NCBI GenBank assembly: GCA_964578485.1
Contig: CAZODA010000009.1
Location: forward strand, 23,501 to 87,500
Reading direction: 5' to 3'
DNA: 64,000 bases
Origin: CAZODA01 sp964578485
GTDB lineage: Bacteria > Bacteroidota > Bacteroidia > Bacteroidales > Marinilabiliaceae
Part shown: positions 1-8,753 of the stretch, piece after piece
Layout of the letters: each line of letters starts with the position of its first letter
Position numbering within the stretch: the stretch's first letter is position 1
Notes under the pieces: model-generated
Seen by the model: the letters and a program-made list of their open reading frames with translations, nothing else
Databases searched by the model: none
Told to the model about the DNA's origin: nothing
Position numbers and translations under genes: made by a program

Positions 1-480
1 CCTTTAAAAACTTATCAAATAATATTAGGAAAAGTAGCACCCTATATCGTACTATCAATGGTTAATGCCATAACTATTGTCGCAATGGGGATTTTCGTTT
101 TTAAAATGCCCGTAACGGGAAGTTGGCTTTGGCTTTTTATTATTAACCTCTTGTATATATTGCTTTCATTAGGTTTGGGCATATTCATATCAACTTTGGT
201 GCAAACCCAAATGATTGCAATGTTCGTTTCAATGTTTGGCTTGTTGTTGCCAACTATTTTACTTTCAGGCTTTATTTTTCCACTGGAAAATATGCCCTTA
301 GTTTTACAGGGACTCAGCTATATGCTTCCTCCAAGATATTATGTTCAGGCTGTTAAAACCATTATGATACAAGGCGGTGGTCTGTTTTATATATGGAAGG
401 AACTATTAATGATGGGTGGTTTTTTAATACTCTTTTTCTTCCTTAGCGTATTAAAATTTAAAGATAGGATGGATGATTAA
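1..480 (+). CDS. ABC-2 type transporter permease, C-terminal part (5' end outside window)
   Basis: The reading frame is open from base 1 and ends with TAA at 478-480, so this is the last ~159 residues of a gene that starts before the window. It contains about four to five hydrophobic membrane segments and the stretch SGFIFPLENMP followed by LPPRYYVQAV, which is typical of ABC-2 membrane subunits of the YhhJ/YbhS/YbhR type. These inner-membrane subunits pair with an ATPase and often with a membrane-fusion protein to export drugs or other hydrophobic compounds. The next gene downstream encodes a second, full-length permease of the same family, so the two probably form a heterodimer. The ATPase and fusion protein would be expected upstream of the window. 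The substrate cannot be told from sequence. Confidence 0.85.
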   Translation, partial: PLKTYQIILGKVAPYIVLSMVNAITIVAMGIFVFKMPVTGSWLWLFIINLLYILLSLGLGIFISTLVQTQMIAMFVSMFGLLLPTILLSGFIFPLENMPLVLQGLSYMLPPRYYVQAVKTIMIQGGGLFYIWKELLMMGGFLILFFFLSVLKFKDRMDD

Positions 481-482
481 TT

Positions 483-510
483 AAAAGAGGTTTTAACTCT
501 TTTTTATTAA
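483..510 (+). terminator. Weak hairpin with T-tract between the two permease genes
   Basis: AAAAGAG (483-489) pairs with CTCTTTT (497-503) around a 7-base loop and runs into T-rich sequence. It could attenuate transcription between the two permease genes. The stem is short and AT-rich, so it may not stop transcription. Confidence 0.35.
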
Positions 511-550
511 GAGTAATAAGTTTGAATATAGAGATTTGATTATTAATGTT

Positions 551-1663
551 ATGCGTACATTGTTAATTTTGCTTCAGAAAGAGTTTTTACAAGTGCTGAG
601 AAACCGTACTATGCTTTTTCTTATTATAATTTTACCTACAGTACAGCTATTGATACTTATTAATGCTGCTACTATGGATATGAAAAACCTTTCGTTGACA
701 GTTGTTGACAATGATCGTTCCGAGATTAGTCGCCGTATTATACATGAAATTAATGCTTCTCCATTCTTTTTACTAAACTCAGAATCAACAACCGTAAAAG
801 AAGGTTTACGTAAGGTTGAACTTAAGCAGGCCGATTTAATCCTTGTAATTCCAAATAATTATGAGAAGGATATGATCTTAGGATCTAATCCAAGTGTACA
901 GTTATTGGCTAATGCTATTAATGCCCAGCAGGCACAGCTTGGATATGCATATCTGCAAGAGCTTGTTGGTCGTTTTGGTGCCGGACTTTTAACAGAGGCT
1001 ACAGCTAAGGACTTTGATCGCTCAATAAATATAACATCCTCGTTTTGGTTTAACCCTGAACTTAACTATAAATATTTTATGCTGCCCGGCATTCTAACTA
1101 TTTTGATTACAATTATAGGATTGTTTTTAACTGCTCTAAATTTGGTTAGGGAAAAAGAAATGGGAACCATTGAACAAATAAATGTCACCCCTGTACGTAA
1201 ATATCAGTTTATTGCTGCTAAACTTATCCCTTTTTGGTTTATTGGGCTTATTGAATTAAGCATAGGATTGACTATTGGATGGATTTTTTACAGAGTTCCA
1301 ATTGTAGGCAGTCTTCCTTTAATCTATATGTTTGCCTCTATTTATCTTGTAGGTTTATTAGGTATGGGATTATTAATTTCAACCTTTTCAAATTCACAGC
1401 AACAAGTTGCATTTATAAGTTATTTTTTTGTGTTGATTTTTATATTGATGAGTGGCATCTTTACTGCAGTGGATAATATGCCTTTATGGGCACAAAAAGT
1501 AAATGTCGTAAATCCAATATATTATTTTATTGATGTATTAAGAGGCATAATGCTTAAAGGTTCAAGCTTTAAAGATTTGATACCACAATTTACCGGTCTT
1601 ACAATTTTCGCTCTGTTTTTTGTGACTTTATCAATATTAAACTATAGTAAGAGAGAGGCTTAG
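551..1663 (+). CDS. ABC-2 type transporter permease
   Basis: A 370-residue inner-membrane subunit when started at the ATG at 551; a TTG at 536 would add five residues and is less likely. The architecture is classical: one N-terminal membrane helix (residues ~15-40), a ~130-residue extracytoplasmic domain, then five helices in the C-terminal half. The motif LVREKEMGTIEQINVTPV in the cytoplasmic loop is a hallmark of ABC-2 membrane proteins that couple to the ATPase. NVVNPIYYFIDVLRGIMLKG near the end matches the YhhJ/YbhR group. It follows the truncated permease by 70 bases and the pair probably forms one export channel. The ATPase is not in the window and the substrate is unknown. Confidence 0.88.
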   Translation: MRTLLILLQKEFLQVLRNRTMLFLIIILPTVQLLILINAATMDMKNLSLTVVDNDRSEISRRIIHEINASPFFLLNSESTTVKEGLRKVELKQADLILVIPNNYEKDMILGSNPSVQLLANAINAQQAQLGYAYLQELVGRFGAGLLTEATAKDFDRSINITSSFWFNPELNYKYFMLPGILTILITIIGLFLTALNLVREKEMGTIEQINVTPVRKYQFIAAKLIPFWFIGLIELSIGLTIGWIFYRVPIVGSLPLIYMFASIYLVGLLGMGLLISTFSNSQQQVAFISYFFVLIFILMSGIFTAVDNMPLWAQKVNVVNPIYYFIDVLRGIMLKGSSFKDLIPQFTGLTIFALFFVTLSILNYSKREA

Positions 1664-1797
1664 TGAAAGAATTTTCTTATATTATGAGTTGTTATATTTC
1701 ATTTTTTTAATAGTTATTAAGTTATTTGGCAATTAAATGACTGACTTGCCATCTTTTATGATTTGTTGTAACTTGCAAGTAAGAGCTTTGAAGTATT

Positions 1798-2202
1798 ATG
1801 AGATATTTGATTTTATCATTTGTTGTTTTGTCTTTTTTCTATGGTGCTTGTTCATCAATACGCCCAATTGAAGCACCTAAACAAAAAGTTGAGTTTAATA
1901 CTGAAGATAGTATCAGCTATGAATTGCTGATTTTAGATTTACGTTACGATAGCTTCCTTGCTACTCAGCCCCCTGCAGAGTTATATTCCCAAAGTTATTA
2001 TGAAGCTTGGAACAGGCGCTATGTTTTAGAATGGAATATTCGTCATAGCAGCCCTTTGCGCTATGGTGATTTTTATCAAACCAGAATCGACTATGATCCT
2101 CATGAAGACTATGGTTTGGATTTGAACTATCGACTTTACTATTATTTTTTATTTATTGAAAAAGAATACGGCATTCGCCTGATTCGTCGTCGGGGGAATT
2201 AA
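1798..2202 (+). CDS. Small putative lipoprotein of unknown function
   Basis: A 134-residue protein with a hydrophobic signal peptide ending at Cys18 in the context FYGACSS, consistent with a bacterial lipoprotein. The mature part is rich in Tyr, Arg and Asp (for example YYEAWNRRYVLEWNIRHSS), is predicted soluble, and contains no domain I recognise. It lies 134 bases after the permease and is convergent with the MFS gene. Membrane anchoring is inferred from the lipobox alone. No function is proposed. Confidence 0.7.
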   Translation: MRYLILSFVVLSFFYGACSSIRPIEAPKQKVEFNTEDSISYELLILDLRYDSFLATQPPAELYSQSYYEAWNRRYVLEWNIRHSSPLRYGDFYQTRIDYDPHEDYGLDLNYRLYYYFLFIEKEYGIRLIRRRGN

Positions 2203-2216
2203 CTAAAGCTTAAATC

Positions 2217-3590
2217 CTATCTTTTTATTTTTCCTCTGTAAAATGAAAACCATATTCCAATAAAACATATAGCTGCAAAGGCTGCAAAAGCAGTAGTCAT
2301 CCCCTTAACAAACTGCTCATTGGCTACATGGGCTATTCGTTCTTGACCTATATACATTGCAAAAAAGATGGTAACCAGTGTCATGCTAACCATTTGTCCA
2401 ACGACCCTCATTGTTGCGGCTATTCCTGATGCAACTGCATATTGGTCTTTATTTACAGAACTCATTATCGTGTTCATATTGGGTGAAGAAAATAGTGCAA
2501 AGCCTGTACCCATAATTACAAGATAGAGAAGAATTAATTTTATGGATGTTTCACTGCTTATTAATGAGAAAAGTATGAGTCCAATTGTACATATTGTCAT
2601 TCCTGCGGTAGCAAGGTATCTCGGTTCTTTTCTATCAGACATTCGTCCAAATACGGGAGATAAAACTGCCATAACCAAAGGTTGGGCCAACAGCACCACA
2701 CCGGCAATTTGGGGTGTTAATTCCTTAATCTTTTGCAGATAAAGAGAAAGTAGAAATACTATTGCAAAAGTGGCACTATAATTAATAAGAGCTGCGATAT
2801 TTGAAAAGGCAAACAAGCGGTTTACTGTAAATAATTTAATATCAATAACAGGGAATTTGTTTTTATTTTCAATAATAAAAAACAATATCATCAGCATAAT
2901 TCCTGAAGCCAGCATTATCCATCCTTTTTTTGATGGTATTACAGAAGACCCTATTACAAGCACAGTTAATGAAAGGGCATAGAATGCTGTTCCCCAAAGG
3001 TTTATTTTTTTGGGGCTATCCATTTTTTTGTCTTTACCAAGATACATCCATGTAATTGTAACAGCAATTAATCCTATAATTCCTGATATAATAAATATCC
3101 ATCTCCATCCAAATTGCTGGGTTATAAATCCGCCAACAAAGGGTCCAATAGCAAGTCCCATATAAACAGCAGCCACTGACACCCCTATAACTTTTCCTCT
3201 TTCATAAGGTGGAAATATTGATACAAGAATGGCTGTTCCGGTTGTCATCACCATCGAGCTGCCAATACCTTTTAGTATCCTCAAGGTAATAAGCATTTCT
3301 CCTGATAAGGCCATTCCACAGGCAATGGTAGCAAACACAAATAAGCTAACTCCGAATTTATAAATACGTTTTATCCCTGTAAGGTCGGCCCATCTTCCAA
3401 GTGGAAGTAAAAATATCGCCGATGAGAGTAGGAAACCGGTAATAACCCAACTCAACATCAGAGCATTCATTTTAAAGCTCTCTTCAATGGCAGGAAGTGC
3501 TATATTTATTGATGATACCATAAAGGTACCCATAAAGGATGTTGTTGTAACTATAATTAATGCACTTATTTGCGTCTTACTCCACGACAT
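2217..3590 (-). CDS. MFS transporter, DHA2 (EmrB/QacA-like) family
   Basis: A 457-residue polytopic membrane protein, about the right length for a 14-helix DHA2-type drug:proton antiporter. The loop between helices 2 and 3 reads LPLGRWADLTGIKRIYKFG, a form of MFS motif A. The first helices (FMGTFMVSSINIALPAIEESF) match the conserved motif D1 region of DHA2 transporters, which usually contains an acidic residue that is absent here. Members export cationic drugs, bile acids or metabolites from the cytoplasm. The substrate is not predictable. The gene stands alone, convergent with the lipoprotein gene (14 bases between stops) and divergent from the esterase region. Confidence 0.88.
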   Translation of the reverse strand: MSWSKTQISALIIVTTTSFMGTFMVSSINIALPAIEESFKMNALMLSWVITGFLLSSAIFLLPLGRWADLTGIKRIYKFGVSLFVFATIACGMALSGEMLITLRILKGIGSSMVMTTGTAILVSIFPPYERGKVIGVSVAAVYMGLAIGPFVGGFITQQFGWRWIFIISGIIGLIAVTITWMYLGKDKKMDSPKKINLWGTAFYALSLTVLVIGSSVIPSKKGWIMLASGIMLMILFFIIENKNKFPVIDIKLFTVNRLFAFSNIAALINYSATFAIVFLLSLYLQKIKELTPQIAGVVLLAQPLVMAVLSPVFGRMSDRKEPRYLATAGMTICTIGLILFSLISSETSIKLILLYLVIMGTGFALFSSPNMNTIMSSVNKDQYAVASGIAATMRVVGQMVSMTLVTIFFAMYIGQERIAHVANEQFVKGMTTAFAAFAAICFIGIWFSFYRGKIKR

Positions 3591-3862
3591 ATTTTCTATA
3601 GATTCAAATTTAACAATTGTAGTTTAGCCTATGCCTACAAACCATATTTTATGCTTTGTAATTAATACGATTGAGATGCAAAAGTACATTTTATTGTAAG
3701 AGCTAAAAATTAAAAAAGAAAAAACATAAAAAAAAGGAAAAGTAATAGCATATTTAAAAGAACTTTAAAACAATAATTGTGCTTTGTTTTTTTAAGATAT
3801 TAAATTTATTTTTCATTATTATGTAAACCTTCCTTATAAGTAGGAAAATAAAATTGAGGATT

Positions 3863-5053
3863 ATGAAAAAAATCATTCTTACTTTTTTAGCAGTCTTGTT
3901 TGTTACTTTTGTTGTAGCAGGCGATCTGCCACTTGTATTTGATGTTGAAAATACCGGAGCCGATTGTGAGGTAGTATTACCTGCCTATGAGGATTTATCA
4001 TCCATTGTTCATTTACCTAATCCTTTTGAGTGGTCAGATGGGAGCGGTGTAATTACTACTGTGGAAGAGTGGAGCTGTCGTCGTGCTGAGATCAAGGCTG
4101 AAATTGAAAAATATGAAATAGGGGTCAAGCCTGATCGTCCTACAGATATTACGGCCGGTTTATCTGATGGTGTACTTACCGTAACTGTTAAAGAGAATGG
4201 AGAATGTGTTGTTTTAACATCAAATGTAATTATACCTGAGGGTGATGGGCCTTTTCCCGTAATAATAGGGATGAACAGGGGAACAGGAAGTTTGAGTCCA
4301 ACTTTTTTTGAGGGAATGATACAAATACCATTCATACACAATCAAGTTGCAAAATATGGTGGTGGAAACAAGGATTTAAGTTCACCATTTTACAAAATGT
4401 ATCCACAGCTTTCTTCTGCCGGTGATTATGTTGCCTGGTCATGGGGTATTAGTCGTTTGATTGATGGCTTAGAGCTTGTAAAGGATGAGATAGGCGCAGA
4501 CTTAAAACGAATAGGGGTAACAGGATGTTCCTATGCCGGTAAAATGGCTTTGTTTGCCGGAGCTTTTGATGAGCGAATAGCTCTTACCATTGCTCAGGAG
4601 TCAGGCGGTGGAGGCACTTCTTCATGGCGTGTATCTGAAACTCTTGGTGAAGTTGAAAAAATTAGCAACACAAATTATTCTTGGTTTATGCCGAAATTAA
4701 AAGAACTTTTCGATGGGAAAGTTGAAAAGCTACCCTATGATCATCATGAATTGTTGGCTATGATAGCGCCCCGTGCTTTATTAGTTCTTGGAAATGATGG
4801 CTGGACATGGATGGCTGATGAATCAGGTTATGTTGCAAGTATGGCTGCTATGGAAGTATGGAAGTTTTTGGGAGTTGAAGATCGTTTTGGATTTGACTTT
4901 ACCGGAGGGCATAACCATTGCCAGACTTGTTCCAGCCAGAGTGATGCTGTTACAAGTTTTGTTGACAAATTTTTAAGAGGGGATGAAAAAGTCAACACTA
5001 AAATTTTAATCCATCCCTACGATGAGGTAGATCATAAGGCGTGGTTCTGGTGA
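3863..5053 (+). CDS. CE15 glucuronoyl esterase, single-domain secreted copy
   Basis: A 396-residue alpha/beta hydrolase with a signal peptide (residues 1-19). Family CE15 enzymes cleave the ester between lignin alcohols and the 4-O-methyl-glucuronate side chains of xylan. The nucleophile elbow is GCSYAGK with Ser223, the acidic residue is likely Glu246 in AQESGGGG, and the catalytic His lies in GGHNHC (His350/352). The ATG at 3863 gives a clean signal peptide; a TTG at 3854 is a poorer choice. The protein ends just after the catalytic domain, whereas its tandem neighbour continues into binding domains and a T9SS tail, so this copy probably uses Sec export to the periplasm. The family position after the nucleophile is usually Arg in fungal enzymes but is Tyr here. 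Assignment to CE15 is firm; exact substrate is inferred. Confidence 0.88.
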   Translation: MKKIILTFLAVLFVTFVVAGDLPLVFDVENTGADCEVVLPAYEDLSSIVHLPNPFEWSDGSGVITTVEEWSCRRAEIKAEIEKYEIGVKPDRPTDITAGLSDGVLTVTVKENGECVVLTSNVIIPEGDGPFPVIIGMNRGTGSLSPTFFEGMIQIPFIHNQVAKYGGGNKDLSSPFYKMYPQLSSAGDYVAWSWGISRLIDGLELVKDEIGADLKRIGVTGCSYAGKMALFAGAFDERIALTIAQESGGGGTSSWRVSETLGEVEKISNTNYSWFMPKLKELFDGKVEKLPYDHHELLAMIAPRALLVLGNDGWTWMADESGYVASMAAMEVWKFLGVEDRFGFDFTGGHNHCQTCSSQSDAVTSFVDKFLRGDEKVNTKILIHPYDEVDHKAWFW

Positions 5054-5383
5054 CCCGAGGCGATATTGAAAAACAAATTAAACATAAAAAGACTTATTAC
5101 GCCTAATTTTATATCTAAAATTTAAATATTATAATTGTATTGATTATATTGTAAACTACTATTTGTGATAATAGTGGATTTTAAAAAAGAATAGCCCACA
5201 TTCTATCAAAATTATGAAATAATACTGTTCGCTATGCTGTTGGTGTCCGGTATTTTATCATGACAACATGCTATTCAAGGATGTTGTTTACAAGCTTAAA
5301 ATTATAATTTTATGTTTTGCTGATGTTGGTATATTGTTATACAAATTAACATCAGCTTATTGTTTATTTTTAAAATTGAGAAT
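5054..5383. other. 330-base spacer between the two CE15 genes
   Basis: No open frame, tRNA or clear terminator is visible here. The sequence is AT-rich, and I see no convincing remnant of the C-terminal domains carried by the downstream paralogue. It probably holds the promoter of the second esterase gene, but I could not place a TAnnTTTG element with a matching upstream box. Confidence 0.5.
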
Positions 5384-8300
5384 ATGAAAAAAACAATGTT
5401 TACATTTTTGGCGCTTATATTGGCTGCCTTTGTTATGGCGGATGAAATGCCGCGTGTTTATGATGTTGAAAACACAGGAGCTGACTGTGAGGTGGTATTG
5501 CCTGCTTATGAGGATTTACCATCAATTGTCCGCTTACCTAATCCTTTTGAGTGGTCGGATGGAAGTGGTGTAATTACTACTCCTGAAGAATGGCGTTGTC
5601 GTCGTGCCGAGATTAAAGCTGAAATTGAAAAATATGAAATAGGAGTCAAGCCTGATCGTCCTGATGATTTGACAGCTACTTTTTCCGGAGGGACACTTAC
5701 AGTTACTGTTAATGTGAATGGTGAAACCCTCACATTAACATCCAGATTGAATATACCTGAAGGTGATGGTCCCTTTCCCGTTGTTATTGGGATGGATGGT
5801 GCAACAGGAAGTTTAGGAGGATCTTTCTTTGGAGGAATGATTACCATGCCCTTTACTAGTCGTCAGGTTGCAGGTAGCAATAAGTCTTCATTATTCTTTA
5901 AACTCTATCCTGAGTTAGCCCCATCCGGAAACGAAGCCGGTGATTATATGGCATGGTCCTGGGGTGTCAGCCGCTTAATTGATGGTTTGGAAATTGTGAA
6001 GGATGAGATTGGAGCTAATTTAGAGCGTATAGGTGTAACCGGTTGTTCCTATGCCGGTAAAATGGCTATGTTTGCCGGAGCTTTTGATGAGCGTATCGCT
6101 CTTACCATAGCTCAGGAGTCAGGTGGTGGAGGTTCTGCTTCGTGGCGAGTATCAGAAACCTTAGGAAGTGTTGAAAAAATTAGTAGCACAGACTATTCGT
6201 GGTTTATGCCTTCATTGAGGGATCTTTTTAATGGACAAGTTGAAAAACTTCCTTATGACCATCACGAATTAATGGCTATGGTAGCACCTCGTGCTATGTT
6301 AGTCCTTGGAAATAAGGGTTGGGTTTGGATGGCTGATGAATCGGGTTATGTTGCAAGTATGGCTGCCTTAGAAGTATGGAAATTTTTAGGAGTTGAAGAT
6401 CGTTTTGGTTTTGATTTTTCCGGAGGCCATGATCATTGCAGCCTTGGTACTTCTCAGAGGGATGCTGTTCAAAGATTTGTTGATAGATTCCTAAGGGATG
6501 ATGATGAAGTTGACACTGAAATTTTAACACATGATTTTGAAGATGTAAATTATGAGTTCTGGGTTAGTGACTGGGCTGATGTTGAAGAGTCTGATGTGGA
6601 TCTTGAGCAAATTTGGATGGAAGCTGAATCAGAAAGCTGTGCTCTTATTGGAAGTGACTTCATCATAGTTGAAGATGGTGATGCCTCAGATGGTAAATAT
6701 GTAACTGCAAAGGACGACCTTAGTAGTATGGATGAAGTTCCCGGTGTGGATGGTCGTATTACCTATCCTTTCTACGTTAATAACCATAGAGATTTTCATT
6801 TATTCTTCCGTCTTAAAACTGATGTTGTAGCTGATGAAAATGGTGATGGCAACGGCGACGAAAATGGAGATGAAAATGGCAACGGAAACGGCGAAGGAAA
6901 CGGAAACGGCGACGGAAATGGAGATGGCAACGGTGATGAAAACGGTGATGAAAACGGTGACGGAAACGGTGACGGAAACGGTGACGGAAATGGAGATGGC
7001 AACGGTGATGAAAACGGCGACGGAAATGGTGACGGAAATGGAGATGGCAACGGTGATGAAAACGGCGACGGAAATGGTGACGGAAATGGTGATGGAAATG
7101 GAGATGGCAACGGCGATGAAAACGGTAACGGAAACAGCGAAGGAAACGGAAACGGTGATGAAAATGGCGACGAAAACGGTGAAAGCGAAGCCGGAGATTC
7201 ATTCTGGATTCAAATAGATAATGGACCTTTTGTTGCCTATGATGGATTAAATACCGAAGGTGAGTGGGAATGGGTTCATGTAATGTCAACTGCTCTTATC
7301 TCAGGTTCTCATTCTATTACTATTGCTTACCGCAATAATGAAGCAAAACTTGATAGAATATATTTAACCAACGATTTGAATGAACTGCCTGAAGGATTTG
7401 GTGGTGAAGAAACACTATGTGAAGATCCAGTTGTTTGTACTATACTTGATTTTGAAGTTGGGAATATTGAAGGTTGGGTAAAACAAAACCCCGGTGCCGG
7501 TATTGATATTACTCAGGAAGATGCTCATTCAGGACAATATGCCTTAAAAATGGTAAACGGCTCAGGAACAAGTGCATGGAGTGTCCAAGCTTTTACACCT
7601 GAGATTGGTTTAGTTGCCGGTCATGATTATAATGTAAGCTTTTGGATCAGAGCTGAAGGTGGTGGAGGTCGTGGCCGTATTTCAACAACAGGTTCAGGTA
7701 ATTTAGGCAGCCAATACTGGGCTGACTTTAATGTGGGTAACGAATGGGAGAAAAAAGAATTTAAGAATTTAAATTCTTCCAGTAATGTTATTCAATTGGC
7801 TTTTGATTTAGGCTATGTTGCCAATAAAACATATTATGTTGATGACATTGTGTTTGAAAACATTACAATTGACCCAACTCCCACATTAAAAGTTGAAGGT
7901 GAAGAGTGGATTACTGAGGTAGCTGTTAATGAAGTATCTCAATCAGAAAAGTTCAGTATAAGAAATATCGGATCAGGTACCATGGAGTTTACATCTGTGA
8001 GTGATTTGCCTGAGCCATGGGCTGTTATACCTGAAATAACTGAAGGTTTAAAACTTGATGCAGGCCAGGTTATAGAGTTTGTATTTTCGTATGCCCCACT
8101 TGCTGAAGATGATTCATCATTGGATTATACTATAAATACAAATGTAGGTGATGCGGTATTTTCATTACAGGGAACAAGTATTGCAACAGGATTAGAAGGT
8201 GTTGAGGGTGTTGAAATTGCTGTATTTTCACCGGGTCAAGGCAAAGTTAATGTAATTGTACCTACAAATGCGAAAGTCCAAATTACTGATATTACAGGTA

Positions 8301-8422
8301 GAGTTGTTGGAGTTTATAAAGTTGCAAATTCTCCATTGGAGCTTAGCCTGAATGCAGGAGTTTATGTTGTAAGCATTGAAAATGAAAATAAAGTTTATAC
8401 AGAAAAGGTTGTTGTTAGATAA
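5384..8422 (+). CDS. Multidomain CE15 glucuronoyl esterase with CBMs and T9SS sorting domain
   Basis: A 1012-residue secreted enzyme from the ATG at 5384 (a TTG at 5360 is possible). Order: signal peptide (1-19); CE15 catalytic domain (~22-395) with Ser222 in GCSYAGK, QESGGGG and GGHDHC; a beta-sandwich resembling CBM6/35 (~410-664) that is interrupted at ~485-602 by an Asn/Gly/Asp/Glu repeat; a CBM4_9/22-like domain (~684-827, starting LDFEVGNIEGW and ending YYVDDIVFENI); a Hydin-type Ig domain (~829-935); and a T9SS type A tail (~939-1012) ending KVVVR. It is a paralogue of the upstream gene across the catalytic domain. The tail predicts export through the type IX system to the cell surface or medium. 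The two binding domains would hold it on xylan. Catalytic family is firm; CBM family assignments are by pattern only. Confidence 0.88.
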   Translation: MKKTMFTFLALILAAFVMADEMPRVYDVENTGADCEVVLPAYEDLPSIVRLPNPFEWSDGSGVITTPEEWRCRRAEIKAEIEKYEIGVKPDRPDDLTATFSGGTLTVTVNVNGETLTLTSRLNIPEGDGPFPVVIGMDGATGSLGGSFFGGMITMPFTSRQVAGSNKSSLFFKLYPELAPSGNEAGDYMAWSWGVSRLIDGLEIVKDEIGANLERIGVTGCSYAGKMAMFAGAFDERIALTIAQESGGGGSASWRVSETLGSVEKISSTDYSWFMPSLRDLFNGQVEKLPYDHHELMAMVAPRAMLVLGNKGWVWMADESGYVASMAALEVWKFLGVEDRFGFDFSGGHDHCSLGTSQRDAVQRFVDRFLRDDDEVDTEILTHDFEDVNYEFWVSDWADVEESDVDLEQIWMEAESESCALIGSDFIIVEDGDASDGKYVTAKDDLSSMDEVPGVDGRITYPFYVNNHRDFHLFFRLKTDVVADENGDGNGDENGDENGNGNGEGNGNGDGNGDGNGDENGDENGDGNGDGNGDGNGDGNGDENGDGNGDGNGDGNGDENGDGNGDGNGDGNGDGNGDENGNGNSEGNGNGDENGDENGESEAGDSFWIQIDNGPFVAYDGLNTEGEWEWVHVMSTALISGSHSITIAYRNNEAKLDRIYLTNDLNELPEGFGGEETLCEDPVVCTILDFEVGNIEGWVKQNPGAGIDITQEDAHSGQYALKMVNGSGTSAWSVQAFTPEIGLVAGHDYNVSFWIRAEGGGGRGRISTTGSGNLGSQYWADFNVGNEWEKKEFKNLNSSSNVIQLAFDLGYVANKTYYVDDIVFENITIDPTPTLKVEGEEWITEVAVNEVSQSEKFSIRNIGSGTMEFTSVSDLPEPWAVIPEITEGLKLDAGQVIEFVFSYAPLAEDDSSLDYTINTNVGDAVFSLQGTSIATGLEGVEGVEIAVFSPGQGKVNVIVPTNAKVQITDITGRVVGVYKVANSPLELSLNAGVYVVSIENENKVYTEKVVVR
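6838..7190 (+). repeat. In-frame NGDG/NGDE-coding tandem repeat
   Basis: About 350 bases of 6- and 12-base units coding for alternating Asn-Gly with Asp-Gly, Glu-Gly or Asp-Glu. Codons vary synonymously (AAC/AAT, GAC/GAT, GGA/GGT/GGC), and longer blocks of roughly 48-60 bases recur, for example around 6980-7030, 7020-7075 and 7070-7120. It codes for residues ~485-602 of the T9SS esterase. The opposite frames also stay open because of the triplet periodicity, which creates spurious reading frames. Confidence 0.95.
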
Positions 8423-8753
8423 AACAATAATCTACTGATTATAATAAAAGGGGGTGTAGCATTTTTTTGGACACTCCCTTTTTTAATTGGGCAGTTTCCT
8501 TTAAAACTCATTTAATAAAACCTTGGAGTTTTGGAGGAAACTTTTGTTTTATATATCTTGCAGAGTTGCCAATTTGCGTGTTTAGTGTAGCAATTAGCTC
8601 GTTTCAAATATTGAAGAAAGCTGCCTGTTGGTCGGCTTTAATTCTTTTCCCGGTTAGCAGGAATGGCAAGTGTTGAGAAGTTCCTTATATGATATTGTCC
8701 CATACCTGTTAAAAAACACTCTACAATCCATCTTTTTTTTTAAGTGAATAAAT
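8423..8753. other. 331-base intergenic region with one terminator
   Basis: Apart from the terminator at its start, this stretch holds no feature I can support. A 69-codon frame at 8467-8676 begins inside the terminator loop and has no family resemblance. The promoter of the CE1-like esterase/GH3 pair is expected here. Confidence 0.5.
8446..8484 (+). terminator. Rho-independent terminator after the multidomain esterase
   Basis: AAAAGGGGGTGT (8446-8457) pairs with ACACTCCCTTTT (8471-8482) with one G-T wobble, leaving a 13-base loop, and the right arm runs into T residues. It lies 24 bases after the stop codon. Confidence 0.8.

Noticed and set aside
1279..1476. Cys/Tyr-rich frame inside the ABC permease gene
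   Set aside because: It lies in an alternative frame of a well-supported permease gene and has no feature of its own.
5033..5080. Premature stop in the first CE15 gene as a sign of pseudogenisation
   Set aside because: The catalytic domain is complete before the stop, and a search by eye of the following frames found no continuation into CBM or T9SS sequence.
6796..7289. Pro/Ser-, His/Arg- and Met/Thr-rich open frames on both strands across the esterase repeat
   Set aside because: They are shadows created by the triplet-periodic repeat inside the T9SS esterase gene and have no start signals or natural composition.
8467..8676. 69-codon frame after the multidomain esterase
   Set aside because: It starts inside the terminator loop and its translation has no signal peptide, domain or family features.
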